From Blattamonas nauphoetae (taxonomy: Eukaryota > Preaxostyla > Oxymonadida), in the NCBI GenBank assembly GCA_033064195.1, contig JARBJD010000023.1, positions 310,001-374,000 of the forward strand: DNA of 64,000 nt, in the 5' to 3' direction. The notes beneath the pieces were generated by a model. It worked only from the letters and a program-made list of their open reading frames with translations. It had not been told where the DNA came from and did not search any database. A program made the translations under genes and the position numbers. Of the stretch, positions 22,653-33,386 are shown piece after piece (positions within the stretch are counted from its first letter, which is position 1; the number at the start of each line of letters is the position of its first letter).

Positions 22653-24649
22653 ATGAGAAGAAGAGATGATGAGGATAACTTCGATAATGAGTTAGCACTG
22701 GAACAAATCTATGGTTTCTTTCTCAATTTATTCATCTATCTCACTCTATCTCAGAACGCGATTATTGGATTGCGCACACGTTGTCAAAAGGGACACAAAC
22801 ACTCCCTCGATCAATTATCAAGGGATTTGAAGCGGTTGAGGATAAAATCCAAGCCAATCGGTATGTTATTTTTGATTTCAACCAATCATCGAATATCCTC
22901 TTCAGGTTTCGAGAGAAAGATAAGGCTGATCGAGCAACTCACCAGCAGGTTCTTGATCGACGAACCTATCTAGTTCTTTTGAAGCTCTTCAAGAACGGTC
23001 TTCTCAAAGAAGTGAACGGATGTGTCAGCACTGGAAAAGAAGTATCCATTTTCACTATCTAAACAGTTTTTCTCAACTAGGCCAATGTATATCATGCAAT
23101 GTCCCCTGAGGGAAGAGAACTCGCCATCAAAATTTACAAAACCTCCATTCTTATCTTCAAGGATCGTGATCGATACGTGACAGGAGAATTCCGTTTTAGG
23201 AACGGCTATGCTCGTTCAAATCCAAGAAAGATGGTTGCTATGTGGGCAGAGAAAGAATATCGAAATCTTCTTCGTCTTAGCCAAGCGGGAATCCATGCCC
23301 CGGTTCCACGTGCCCAACGCCAGCATGTCCTCGTGATGGATTTCGTTGGAGATGATGGGAATGCAGCCAGCAGACTAAAAGACGCTGTTGGTCAATACCA
23401 ACTCACCAAGGAGCAACTCACTCGCATATACTGGGACACAGTCGACATCATGAAAAAGATGTACCAAGATTGCCGTCTGGTGCACGCTGATCTTTCAGAA
23501 TACAACCTGCTCTACTTTGTGAAGACAGAAGAGCTGTGGGTGATTGATGTGTCTCAAAGTGTTGAGCACGATCATCCACACAGTCTCGAGTTTCTCCGAC
23601 GCGATGCCGACATCATCAACAAGTTTTTCCGCAACTATGGCGTCCATACACTCTCTGCTCGCGAACTCTTTGACTACATTGTCGATGCTGGGCTTGCATC
23701 GCTCAAAAAACGAGCAGCACACGTCGAAAAGCTGAGAGCGATGTGCGAAGGCCGAAGTATGGCTGACATCCCTGATGACCAAGTGTTCCTCCGCACGTAC
23801 ATCCCACGCACACTCCAACAGATGACACTGAAGATGTTCACGCCTGACCAGGAGGAGGACCCTGAGCCCACAGCCGGCGGGACAGCGACGAGTATGGAAG
23901 CTGCGTATCACTCATTTGTGACGGGGATCAAAACAGCAGCAGGAGAGGAGAGTGAGAATGGGGAGGATGAGGAGGAGAGCGACGAAGAGGAAGAGATGAA
24001 GAAAGAGGAGATGGAAGAGGAGAGGAAGAAGGCGAAGGAGGAGGAAGACGGGAGGACGATGAAGAGACAAGCGAAGAGGGAGCAGGAGAAGCAACAGCTG
24101 AACGGACTCCCAGTCCTCCCTCCCACTCTCGTCCTTCGCCCTCTCTCAGACTACTTCACGATCCCTCTCTTTACCACTGCACAAGGCCAGAATTCCTCTT
24201 TTTCGGCATTCAACACTGCAACTTCGAATAAAGTCAATTGTGTTCCTTTCGGGTCTGCTTCGGATGCTGTTTGGCAAGCGTCGAATGGAAACAGACAAAG
24301 AGCAACTGAAGATGTGGCAAGTCAAGCGGAATCATCGTCTGATTGGAGCAATAACAGCGACAGTGAAGAAGACGAACTCACCAGCTCTGACAGCGAGAGT
24401 TTGGAGGAGGAAGATGTTGGTGAGGAACAGCCAGAAGGTGAGGAACCGAAGAAGAAAGGAAAGAAACTGAAGTATATCGAAGAATTGGGCCCAGATGGGA
24501 TTCCTATTCGAAAGCGAGGAGTGAAAGAAGAGCCAGACTTGAAGAAGATCAGGAAACAAGATGTGAAGAACAAAAAGAGAGAGAAGAGAGAGAACAAGAT
24601 TCCCAAATCGGTGAAAAGCCGGGCAGTTCATGCAAAGAAACGAAAATAA
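22653..24649 (+). CDS. RIO1: RIO1 family atypical protein kinase/ATPase
   Basis: Four exons (22653-22713, 22755-22860, 22906-23041, 23081-24649; introns 41, 45 and 39 nt) give 623 residues. RIO1 hallmarks in order: the RTYLVLLKLF helix, the ATP loop GCVSTGKEANVYHA (split by the third intron after GKE), AIKIYKTSILIFKDRDRYV with the flexible loop, the catalytic LVHADLSEYNLLY (Asp near 237) and metal-binding VIDVSQSVEHDHP. The kinase is needed for the last cytoplasmic steps of 40S subunit maturation. The C-terminal 250 residues are E/K/S-rich with lysine-rich blocks (KKKGKKLK, VKNKKREKREN), probably nuclear signals. The start ATG at 22653 is the first in frame; an extra upstream exon remains possible. 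Confidence 0.9.
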
Positions 24650-24709
24650 AACACTTCACAATGATTTGAAGAAAGATTGAATGACTTTTTTTGGAATATT
24701 CATAACTTC

Positions 24710-27700
24710 ATGGCGTCCAGTTCACCGATCGCACCTCAACATTTTTCTCTTGTTCTTCTTGGTCAAATCAGGTGTCCCAATCCGAAAGCAGCCCTGTTCC
24801 AGCACTAACGAACCGTGTTGGTTCAATGGACGATGAGGGAGAAGACAATACACTCCAAGAACCTCGCTCTTTCTTCCCGAAACTCCCATCTTTTGTTGAG
24901 TCTTTTTCTGTTAATGGTGATTCTCTTTCCATGAAAACCATACCATCCCTTTCAATTCTGGAATTAGATTCCTTTTTTCAGGAATGGTTTGATTTCATTT
25001 CTGAATGCGTTGATGAGACGACCTTTTCCAAATCTCTCTCCTCCCACGACGTATTTGAAAGTTTTATCGTCTATTGGGATGATCTTCATACTTCACAACA
25101 GATTACTAGCGGTCTTCTCTCGAATACAGTCAGACAACCACTCCTCTCATCAACACTCATCTCAAAGTTGAACTCCATCTGGAATCGTCCACCCTTCGCA
25201 ACCCAACAATACATGTCTCAAAATGATCAAGTATCAACAGTGACATATTCAGTCTCATCCAATATATGGTCATCATTCTCTTCTCTCTTGAACTCAACAT
25301 TCGTGGAGACTAAACTCCTCAATTCCCGAGCACATTCACTTCATCAATCTTTATCCTCTTGCCGCCTCCTTCTTCTGAAACATTCGCGTCCATCGTTCAC
25401 ATATTTCATGATTCGTACCCTTGTCGATGGAACAAACGATGCCCATTTTGACTACTCCGACTTTCTGCAGACCGTCTGTCCCGCTGACACCCTGACGAAC
25501 TCCAACACACTCTGTGCCCTCTGGAGACTTCTTCTCTTCCTTCCAGAACCACAAAAAATATGTTCTCTGTTGCCAAGTCAGTATTTCAAAACTCTTCAAC
25601 AATCGATTCATTCCATTTTCGATGATGCAGAGGATGTCGCTGTCATCCCTCCAATGTTGATCTACCGCTCGTTACCTCATCTCATAGCTTCAAACAGCGC
25701 TCTGTTTCAACCTGTCTTCCTCGCTCTTCTTACTCCGTCGTCGAGTCTCGAGCATTTTCAGGTGATTGCCGAGTCTGTCGAACAGCATCTCGCCACTCCT
25801 TCTGTCGAGTCTTTTCTGGGAATGATTGATCGGACAGACATTGGCACTTATTCATCAAAGGCTTTCCTCCTTCGTTCGGCTGTGTTTGTGATGCACGAGT
25901 TGAATTCGAGTGTGGTCTCTCTCGAGTCTCTCCTCACCCTTTCGCCGTCACTCCCCAACGCACCTCCATCACTCAACACATTATCTGAAGTCCATTCCAT
26001 CTGGTTTCTTGTGACTTCATTGACTGCCCCAATCAAGAAAACATTTGACGATCCAAAGACGCTTTCGACACTTCCATCAATCTTTCCATCACCGACATGT
26101 CCGATCACCAGACATCTTCTCTTTCTTGTGCGACACTCTGACTTTGTTATTTCAATGCTCGAGATGTTCCGGGATAACTGCAGCCAGTGGAGTCCATCTT
26201 TCGAATATCCTTCACTGTTCGATGACCTGATGGGGCAATGTCTCTTTCTTGTGCTTGTGATCGTCTCTTTGCATCTTCTTGTCATGTCCAGACAACCTCC
26301 GAGCGAAGACACAGATGAATGGAATGATGATGAAGAAGATGACAAAGCTGTGAGCAAAGAACTCGATGCTATCCTTTCTGAACTCGCTGACTTACCTCGA
26401 TTCGTCCAGAAAGAAGAAGCTTTCATTCGCCAGACCCTCAATTGTGCTGTCACGATTTCGTCCAGCTTCACAGATCATCTCAAGAATGTGCGTCAGCAGA
26501 CCAAACCGTCGTCGTCGACAATGCCGAGGAGACTGGAGTCCTTTCACCAAAACGAGAGGCGAGCATCTGCTGAATGGTTAGGGACTGCTGTTGATGTCCT
26601 TCTCTCGGATGTTCTCGGTTCGATTTGCACTCGAAACACAGCGATACCTCGAAGTGATCTTGCAGGAATACTCACGGAACCACAATTTGACTTTTTAGCA
26701 TTGCTTCAAATATCAACCACAGATGTGTGTTGTGTTGACGTCATCTCAAAGGAAGAAGGCAGTCAAGGAACCCTCAAACAATTTATCGAGCATCTGAATG
26801 CTCAACTGAACACTCAACTCTCCCTTTCGGAGCAAACAGTCGTGAAATGTGTCTTCAATTCGCTCCGAAGAGATCATTCTGATGACAGAGTTTCTTCTCT
26901 TCTCTCAGTCCTCTCTGTGCTCAAGGGTCAAACAGAAAAATGTGATTTGAAGGTGCTTCACACATTTTTTGCGTTAGTCATTAAAACCGCTCGACAAAAC
27001 GACGTCCCAAATCACATTCAGATTCTACCCTTTCTTGTTTCTGTCCTCACAAGAATGCTCTTCCTCTCTTCCTCACTCGATGTCGAGTCAAGTTTGGATC
27101 TCATCGTGACGTTGATCTTCTCACTGACTGACATAATCCTCGATGAGCTGGCACCGTCATCGCCAAAAGCACTCAATCCTTCTGTCCAAACTCTCTTTGT
27201 TGCATCTGTGTCTCTTTCACTTGCTGTCCTCTCCATCCAAACACATCCTCTCTCGCCCGTCCTCTTTCTCCATCTTCTCCGTTTTATCCTCACAGCTGCA
27301 AGTTCGTTCTTCACCTCGTCACAAAAGATCAGTCCGGCTGACGATGAGAACATGATGAACCTCTCGACGGTCATATCTGTCACTGTCGCCCATTTTCTCC
27401 CGATTCTCTGGACCGCTTTTCCTCTCGAGACAAATACAGTTCACACCGATTCATCGTTCTTGTCGTCTTTCCCTCGAATCCATCAGCCATTTCTCACATC
27501 GCCGCAAATGATCAAAGCGTCTCTCACTCTCAACACTCAAACACAGTCAATCCATCAAATTATTGCTAAACTGTCAAACGATGCATCACCGCTCACGGCA
27601 ACTCTCGAATGGTTGCTCTCTGCATCGTCGCTCCTCTTCTCCGAGCCAATTTTGAAGCGCTATTCGCAGTCGCCGATTGTACTCATGCAGAATGGGTTGG

Positions 27701-29475
27701 AACATTTGCTGTCATCTTTTCAGACAGCTCCGAAAGTGAAGAAGCGAACAGTCCAGCTTCTCTCTCTCCCAACCCTTGTCTCACACATCCTCAACCAGAT
27801 TCCTCTGTTCAGAAAGCACTCGGGGTCTCCCTCGTGGAAACTCTTCCAAGTCAGCTTGTATTACATCTCACGCCGATTCGCCTTGTTCATCCAAACCATG
27901 TCTACACTCGATTCTATCCGCTTTTCTGTCATTCCAAGAAAGAAGGACGGAGACACACAAACACAATCCACTCTCACCGATCTCAAACATCTGACAAGTT
28001 CACAGTTCTTCTCAGAATTTGGGACACAAGAAAGCAAGCCGGAGCGAAGAATGATCAAAACAAAGACAGTCATCTCCAGTTTGTGTTTTTGTCAGAGAAG
28101 CAGCGATCTCCTCAGCCCTTCTGGGCAAATCGAAGCAACAGCTCTTCTCCAATCCATCGTCAGGGTTCTCGAACAACGGAGAGAGGAGACGCCAGAAAAC
28201 AGAAAGCGAAATTTGTTGAATGTCACTGTGAGTGTTGTCCTCGCATCGACGTTCTTACTCGACACCCTCCTCGAGCTGAATCCGTCAATCTTTCTGACAG
28301 TCATCGCTTTGGCTCCACCTTCGTCACAGTTCGCGATTCTCCATCCGCAACAGTCCCACACTCTCCTCTCCTCCACAATCCACACTCTTCTCCGACTCTT
28401 CACCTCGTCCATGTCGCAGACGACCATCCAAGACAACTCAGGAACGCTTCTTGTCGATCTCGTCAACCAGTCTTCGTCTCCATCCTTCTCTGCGTGTTCG
28501 GAGTCGATCACGAAACGGTTTTTGGAGTCGGCCATCAGACACGTCTTTGAGGAGGGAGCAGCTGATGTTGTGAGTGGGCTGTGTGAGTATTGGATCAGTG
28601 GTGGCACCGCAGGAGCGACACTTTGGAAACAATTTGCGACAAAAATCCAGCGGAAAGTGGAGTGGTACGGGGATGTGAGCGAACCTGTCGGACGCTTTGT
28701 CAGTGTCATCAAAACGAGAGATCCGGATTGCGAACAATCACCGAAGTCGCAGTCTCTTCGCCTCGAAATTGTGGACTGGTGCGTCGAGCACTTCACGTTC
28801 ACTCTGACTCCAGCTCTTTTCGGCAACGGGACAATGTGGAGTGGTGTGGAGGTGTGTCTGAATCCAACTCTTCCAATCTTGGACCACCTTCTGCGTTCTG
28901 AAGACAATTACTCGGCCATATCCACCATCAGCTCACTGCTCCGGATGGTCTCGCTCCTCTTCAAGAGCTGTCTTCAGAAGGGGGACATGCTGGGATATGC
29001 GAGAGGGTCTGGCATTTCTGTTTTGAGTCGGTTTGTTGAATGGATTGGGACGATGTTCAAACAGGAGGTGAACGAAAGGCGAATCCACGGAACATCAACG
29101 GCACTTCCTGACAGCACACCGTCGTTGACTCCAACAAAAACGAAAAGAACGTCTAGTTGGCAACCAGTGCTTCTGAAGGGATCAGGGAGCCCGATTGATC
29201 ATCCACTCTTCGTTCTGGTGGCTGACCTAATCGATTCGTTGTGTGATGTCGTCACAGGTATTCAAAATGGGACTATTGCGAAGTCAGTCCATTATATTTC
29301 CTTACGAGAGCTCACAGGATGGGGTCTTGTATCTAATGCAGAGAATGGCTTTGTCAACGGGGTCAAATCTATCTCAGAAAGTCTGACTTTTCATGAGGGT
29401 GGAAAAGAGAAGATGAATGCATGGCAGCGACGTCTCACTCTGGTGGAACGAGTCACATTATACGGAAGACGGTGA
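24710..29475 (+). CDS. Unrecognised very large helical protein, about 1580 residues
   Basis: A continuous frame from 24772 to 29475 codes 1567 residues. It is preceded by a short possible first exon (24710-24751) across a 20-nt GT-AG intron. If that intron is not real, the first internal ATG is 24826. Composition is leucine- and serine-rich with long hydrophobic helices spaced by short loops, typical of HEAT or other alpha-solenoid scaffolds. An acidic insertion lies near residue 525 (DEWNDDEEDD). I do not recognise the family. At the 3' end, a 64-nt intron beginning at 29471 could add 37 residues ending at 29644. The lack of internal introns over 4.7 kb contrasts with nearby genes. Confidence 0.6.
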
Positions 29476-29672
29476 TTTCTCAGTTGTGAGTGAAGAAAAA
29501 CGGATCTTCAAGCACAGATTCTTCTCCTGTCTCAGATCAACCCTTCACATCGCAAACAACAAATTTACCAATCTGTTTCGATATATCTCTGAAGATCTAT
29601 CTCCAGATTTAGTCATTCGACCTCTCCCAATCTGTTATCACTGACTGAAGAACCTTAGTCATCAAGATCTTG

Positions 29673-30355
29673 ATGATCAAGTGTGTCACTCACTTTGCTC
29701 GTTTATCATCCATATTTGTTTTACAACGTATAGCCAAACATTAGAAGGATTGATAAAAGAGAATGCAATCCTATCTCGACATCTCTATCAGTATCGGAAT
29801 CAACAAAGATCATCAGTCTTATTCCACGCTGTTCAAGGTGTTAATCGTCCTCTAAAGAAACTCGAAAAAGAGTATAACACATGGAAATCATCATTTTCAA
29901 CAAATGCGCATTCATCATCAAAAGAAAAGGCTCAACTGCCACCTTTTTTCTTCCGGGACCAGAACTTACTGAAACAAGTCTTAAACAAGGTGAACCATGC
30001 AGCTTACATTGCCTCTTTGTCGATAGGTTCTGTTCACTTTTTACATATAAACATATTCCTCTTTGCGGTTCTGGCAAGGATGAAAGTTTACATTCAGACG
30101 CTCCTTTCATCATTCTCGATTTGAACATTTCACGAACTCATGATTTTATACTCTTGCACTTCTTTTTGGGAATGAATTTCATGTCCACAGAACAGAATAA
30201 CCGTTTTGGTCGTTCGGATTTGGGAGGCTTCGTGCGAGCTATATTTCTCTTTACGTGAGAATCCTGAAAACTATCCAGAGGGATTGTTTGTCAAGGAGAA
30301 CATGGTGTGTATTTTTGTGGCTTTGATAAAAAGAAGATTCATCCGTGGAAAGTGA
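29673..30355 (+). CDS. NEPRO/Rmp1-like protein (RNase MRP/P-associated), exon structure partly resolved
   Basis: The first exon is only 8 nt (29673-29680, ATGATCAA). A 53-nt intron follows, then 29734 to about 30026-30030. The domain reads INQTLEGLIKENAILSRHLY, YRNQQRSSVLFHAVQGVNR, KKLEKEYNTW, DQNLLKQVLNKVNHAAYIA. The order of a recruited arginine helix, the NQ(H/Q)RS motif and a distal hydrophobic helix matches the NEPRO/yeast Rmp1 N-terminal domain. A final frame, NRITVLVVRIWEASCELY, ends at 30355 and fits the last helix of the family. The exact middle join is ambiguous: a 160-nt intron from 30031 to 30190, or an extra exon at 30098. The gene converges on eS28. If the family call is right, the protein acts in rRNA processing. 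Confidence 0.45.
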
Positions 30356-30433
30356 ATTGATCTCGTCTGAAAGTGAATAGATCGAAGATAAACCCAAACC
30401 ATATTATCACTACGAGCTCGAAACAAGTCGAAC

Positions 30434-30749
30434 TTAGCGGAGACGACGAGCTTCACGCTCAGATTCCATCAGAGTGATGACATCACCTTGACGAACTGGT
30501 CCCATCACGTTACGGACGAGGGAGCGGTTTTCACCGTGGATATCAGCACGAACTTGTGTGATACCTCCACGGGAGCCGGTACGGCCGAGGATCTTCTGAA
30601 CTGTAGCGTATTTAATCTGGGCGTTCTGGGCAGTTTGTCCTTCCTAAAACCACGCAGAGATGCGATGAAAAAGAGAGAAATGATGTAAAAGCAGAGAAAA
30701 AGCAGAGGAAGCAAGGGTTAGATGGTAAATATGACACATATCATACCAT
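30434..30749 (-). CDS. RPS28: 40S ribosomal protein eS28
   Basis: The gene has two exons. The first is the ATG alone (30749-30747), followed by a 103-nt intron (30746-30644), then 30643-30434 to TAA, giving 70 residues. The family is unmistakable: [53 protein letters not shown] and RRLR at the end. The length equals animal eS28 (69). The protein sits at the mRNA exit region of the small subunit. An intron right after the initiator ATG is typical of ribosomal protein genes in several lineages. Confidence 0.95.
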
Positions 30750-30811
30750 CGGAAATGCTGAGATCAGTGCAGCCCTTCATTCTTCCTTTTTTCAAATCAC
30801 GATTTTTGTTG
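30750..30811. promoter_or_regulatory. 62-bp divergent promoter region between eS28 and the SAS-4-like gene
   Basis: The initiator ATG of eS28 (30749, minus) and the probable ATG of the SAS-4-like gene (30812, plus) point away from each other across only 62 bp. All core promoter elements of both genes must sit here or inside the transcribed regions. The stretch contains a T/C-rich tract near 30780-30792. I see no clear TATA box. Confidence 0.5.
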
Positions 30812-33238
30812 ATGGATTTAAAAGAACTTGAGGACTTCTGCACACTCGAAGAACGCATATTATCCGAGTTTGGGGAAGACTCAAATGATTTTGAATCAGA
30901 AGACAGCGAAAATTCTCAAGGACTCACAACTCCACACCACCAGAATTCGTTCGATACCCCCTTTAAATCTCCACTCTCAGCTACGAAACGTTCTCCTTAT
31001 TCTCAGAATCGTTACGATGACTCATATGAACGAGAAAAGCGGGAACTGTTGGACATGCTCAAAGAGGATGTCATCAACTATCGAAAGGAAACACAATATG
31101 CAAAAGCACAAACAAAAGTGAACGAGCAATTGAGACGAACGTTAGAATCTGAACGAAGGAGCTTCGCAGATAAGATGAAACAGGAGATTGAAACGGCCAA
31201 AACAGATGAATTTAAGAAGCTCCGGAAAGAATTTGAAAGAAAAGAACGAGAACAAACAACTGAAATTATTCAACTCAAAAACGAAATTTCCAAGTTGAAG
31301 CAAAGTAAAGCGCAATTGACGCAACATACAAACCGAAATCTTGAACAAATTGAAAAAGAGAGGGAAGCTCGACAGGAAGTGGAAGATATGTTCTCAAATT
31401 ACAAAACTGAAAACGAACGTGAAAAAGTTAAAACGAAAAATGAACTACGAACAACAAAAACTAAGCTTGATGAACTCCAAAAGGAAAACACGGATCTTAA
31501 ACGACAAATTCAGCTTTACGAAAGCGAGGTGTTGCGACTGACAGAAGAAAATGAAAGACATGCGAGCACATTAACGTCTAAACAACAGGAAGAGGCGAAA
31601 CGAAAAGAACAAGAAGAAAAACGAAGGAAAAAAGAGGAAGAAGAGAAGAAAAAGAAAGATGAAGAAGAACGGATCCGAAAACGAGAGGAAGAAAGGAAGA
31701 GAAAAGAGGAAGAAGAGAAAAGGAGGAAAGAGGAGGAAGAACGACACAAAAAGGAAGAAGAGAAAAGACGACGCGAGAAGGAAGCAAGAGAGGCGGAAGA
31801 GAGACAAAGGGAGAAACTGCGACAGGAACGAGAAAAAGAGAAGGAGCAAGAACTTGAACGAGAACGGCAAGCGCAGAAAGAACGAGAAGCCGCCGCAGCA
31901 AAGGCCTCGAAAGCGTCGGAGGCATTGCGACAGCAAGCTCCTTCTGAAATGTTCACTTCGCAACAAAACGCCCTCCTCCAATCGCTCCCAAGCGTCTACT
32001 CTCTCCCCTTCTCCATCGAAGATATCCCGCGGAAGCACCCCATCATGCTGCCCACTCTTCTCTCATCTCACGTCCCTTCCCTCACTCCGAAATCGTCTCC
32101 CGTCACGAGCCAGTTTCTCCGCACTCTCCTCGCTCCAATCTTCACAGCACTCAAGAACTCTTCTCGCACACTGGGTGATATTGAAGAGGAGAGAGTCATT
32201 CGGATGCACAACAAGCCATCCATCCCACAGCAGATTCCTCGACCACTCACTCCCAAGCAGATGAACGACCCACTCGTCAAAGTTCGCGGGAAGACAAAGA
32301 AGAAGGAGGAAATCTACCAGTCCGGGCGAGTAATCATGAAGTTCAACACTGGCGTGACGAAAGACGTGATCCCGCCTGGTTTGAACGTGTTTGAGGGGAT
32401 CATCGACATCTATCCCGAAGCAGACTCGGACGATGAGAGCGAGGACTCGACGGGGGATGATCAGGATGGGAATCCAGACAGACTACCCCGGTTCAAGGAG
32501 CTTCAGCTTCATGAGGCAATCGAGAGGGGATGCTCAATCGTGTTTTTTGAGAACGGAGATGTTCGGATTCTGATCAACCCACCGAAAGACGGCGAGCAGG
32601 GCCAGGTGGAGAAGATTTATCATTATTTTGGGAACAAAATCACCGAAATCCAGTGGATCAACGGGAACCAACAGTTCTTGTTTGAGTCTCAGCAGAAGGA
32701 GACTGTCTTTCTCCCTCCCGAGAACCAGAATTCCGTGTGGGCAAAGAAGGAAGTCCTGTTCAACGACGGCATCCGCAAGATACACATGAGCAACGACGAC
32801 GAGATTGCATACTTTCCTGATGGAACTGTCCAGCTGGACATCCAGCCTCAGAACGCACCGGAAGGGATTGGAAACATCATGCTCATTTCGTACTACGAGC
32901 CAGACGACGATCGAGTTGATGCGGCGTTCGACCCAAACGCCAAGTCGCATCAGATCATCGAGATCCAATTCTCGAATCAGGTCAAACGGACCATTTCAAG
33001 CAAGACACACGCGTTGTCCACTTTTGACAATGACGACCTTCTTGAGCAGATCGACGAGAATGGGGTTGTCCATGTTTACAAACAGGGCACTTCATTGTCA
33101 ACAGCGGGCTCTGAAGCTCGATTAGCACCAAACCACCAAAAATTGATGAAGAATACTCCTAATGACTCGAGTTCTCGGAATTTACAGATGAGGGGAGATC
33201 AGAAAATTCGAATGACGATTGGTCCGAAGAAAGGATGA
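30812..33238 (+). CDS. SAS-4/CPAP (CENPJ)-like centriole protein with TCP10 domain
   Basis: An intronless gene of 808 residues from ATG 30812 (an in-frame extension to 30722 would overlap eS28). The N-terminus is acidic. Residues about 70-380 form a long coiled coil, increasingly repetitive in E, K and R. Residues about 480-750 contain a beta-rich TCP10/G-box-like region with tandem strands: RVIMKFNTGVTKDVIPP, CSIVFFENGDVRILINPP, KIYHYFGNKITEIQWING and EIAYFPDGTVQLDI. Coiled coil plus C-terminal G-box is the SAS-4/CPAP plan; in animals it links centriolar microtubules to STIL. Its presence implies flagellar basal bodies (inference). It could also be a TCP10-like paralog without the tubulin-binding PN2-3 motif, which I did not see. 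Confidence 0.7.
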   Translation: MDLKELEDFCTLEERILSEFGEDSNDFESEDSENSQGLTTPHHQNSFDTPFKSPLSATKRSPYSQNRYDDSYEREKRELLDMLKEDVINYRKETQYAKAQTKVNEQLRRTLESERRSFADKMKQEIETAKTDEFKKLRKEFERKEREQTTEIIQLKNEISKLKQSKAQLTQHTNRNLEQIEKEREARQEVEDMFSNYKTENEREKVKTKNELRTTKTKLDELQKENTDLKRQIQLYESEVLRLTEENERHASTLTSKQQEEAKRKEQEEKRRKKEEEEKKKKDEEERIRKREEERKRKEEEEKRRKEEEERHKKEEEKRRREKEAREAEERQREKLRQEREKEKEQELERERQAQKEREAAAAKASKASEALRQQAPSEMFTSQQNALLQSLPSVYSLPFSIEDIPRKHPIMLPTLLSSHVPSLTPKSSPVTSQFLRTLLAPIFTALKNSSRTLGDIEEERVIRMHNKPSIPQQIPRPLTPKQMNDPLVKVRGKTKKKEEIYQSGRVIMKFNTGVTKDVIPPGLNVFEGIIDIYPEADSDDESEDSTGDDQDGNPDRLPRFKELQLHEAIERGCSIVFFENGDVRILINPPKDGEQGQVEKIYHYFGNKITEIQWINGNQQFLFESQQKETVFLPPENQNSVWAKKEVLFNDGIRKIHMSNDDEIAYFPDGTVQLDIQPQNAPEGIGNIMLISYYEPDDDRVDAAFDPNAKSHQIIEIQFSNQVKRTISSKTHALSTFDNDDLLEQIDENGVVHVYKQGTSLSTAGSEARLAPNHQKLMKNTPNDSSSRNLQMRGDQKIRMTIGPKKG

Positions 33239-33386
33239 AAGTCTTCATTTCTTCTTAATTTCTCGTTTCACAGGAAGTTTTCTTGATTTAGAGATTCATT
33301 TTGAGATAGTGTATGTGTGTCATATATGTTATTCGTGTACACATCAAATGTCCAGCGATTAATGACGATCTTCCCACAACAATAAA

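Noticed and set aside
27609-28907. Large plus and minus frames inside the 1.57-kilo-residue gene
   Set aside because: They are out-of-frame shadows with no homology and arginine/serine-rich composition.
31516-32038. Long F/L/S-rich minus-strand frames in the SAS-4-like gene
   Set aside because: They are the reverse of the lysine/glutamate coiled coil, a known artefact of GA-rich coding.
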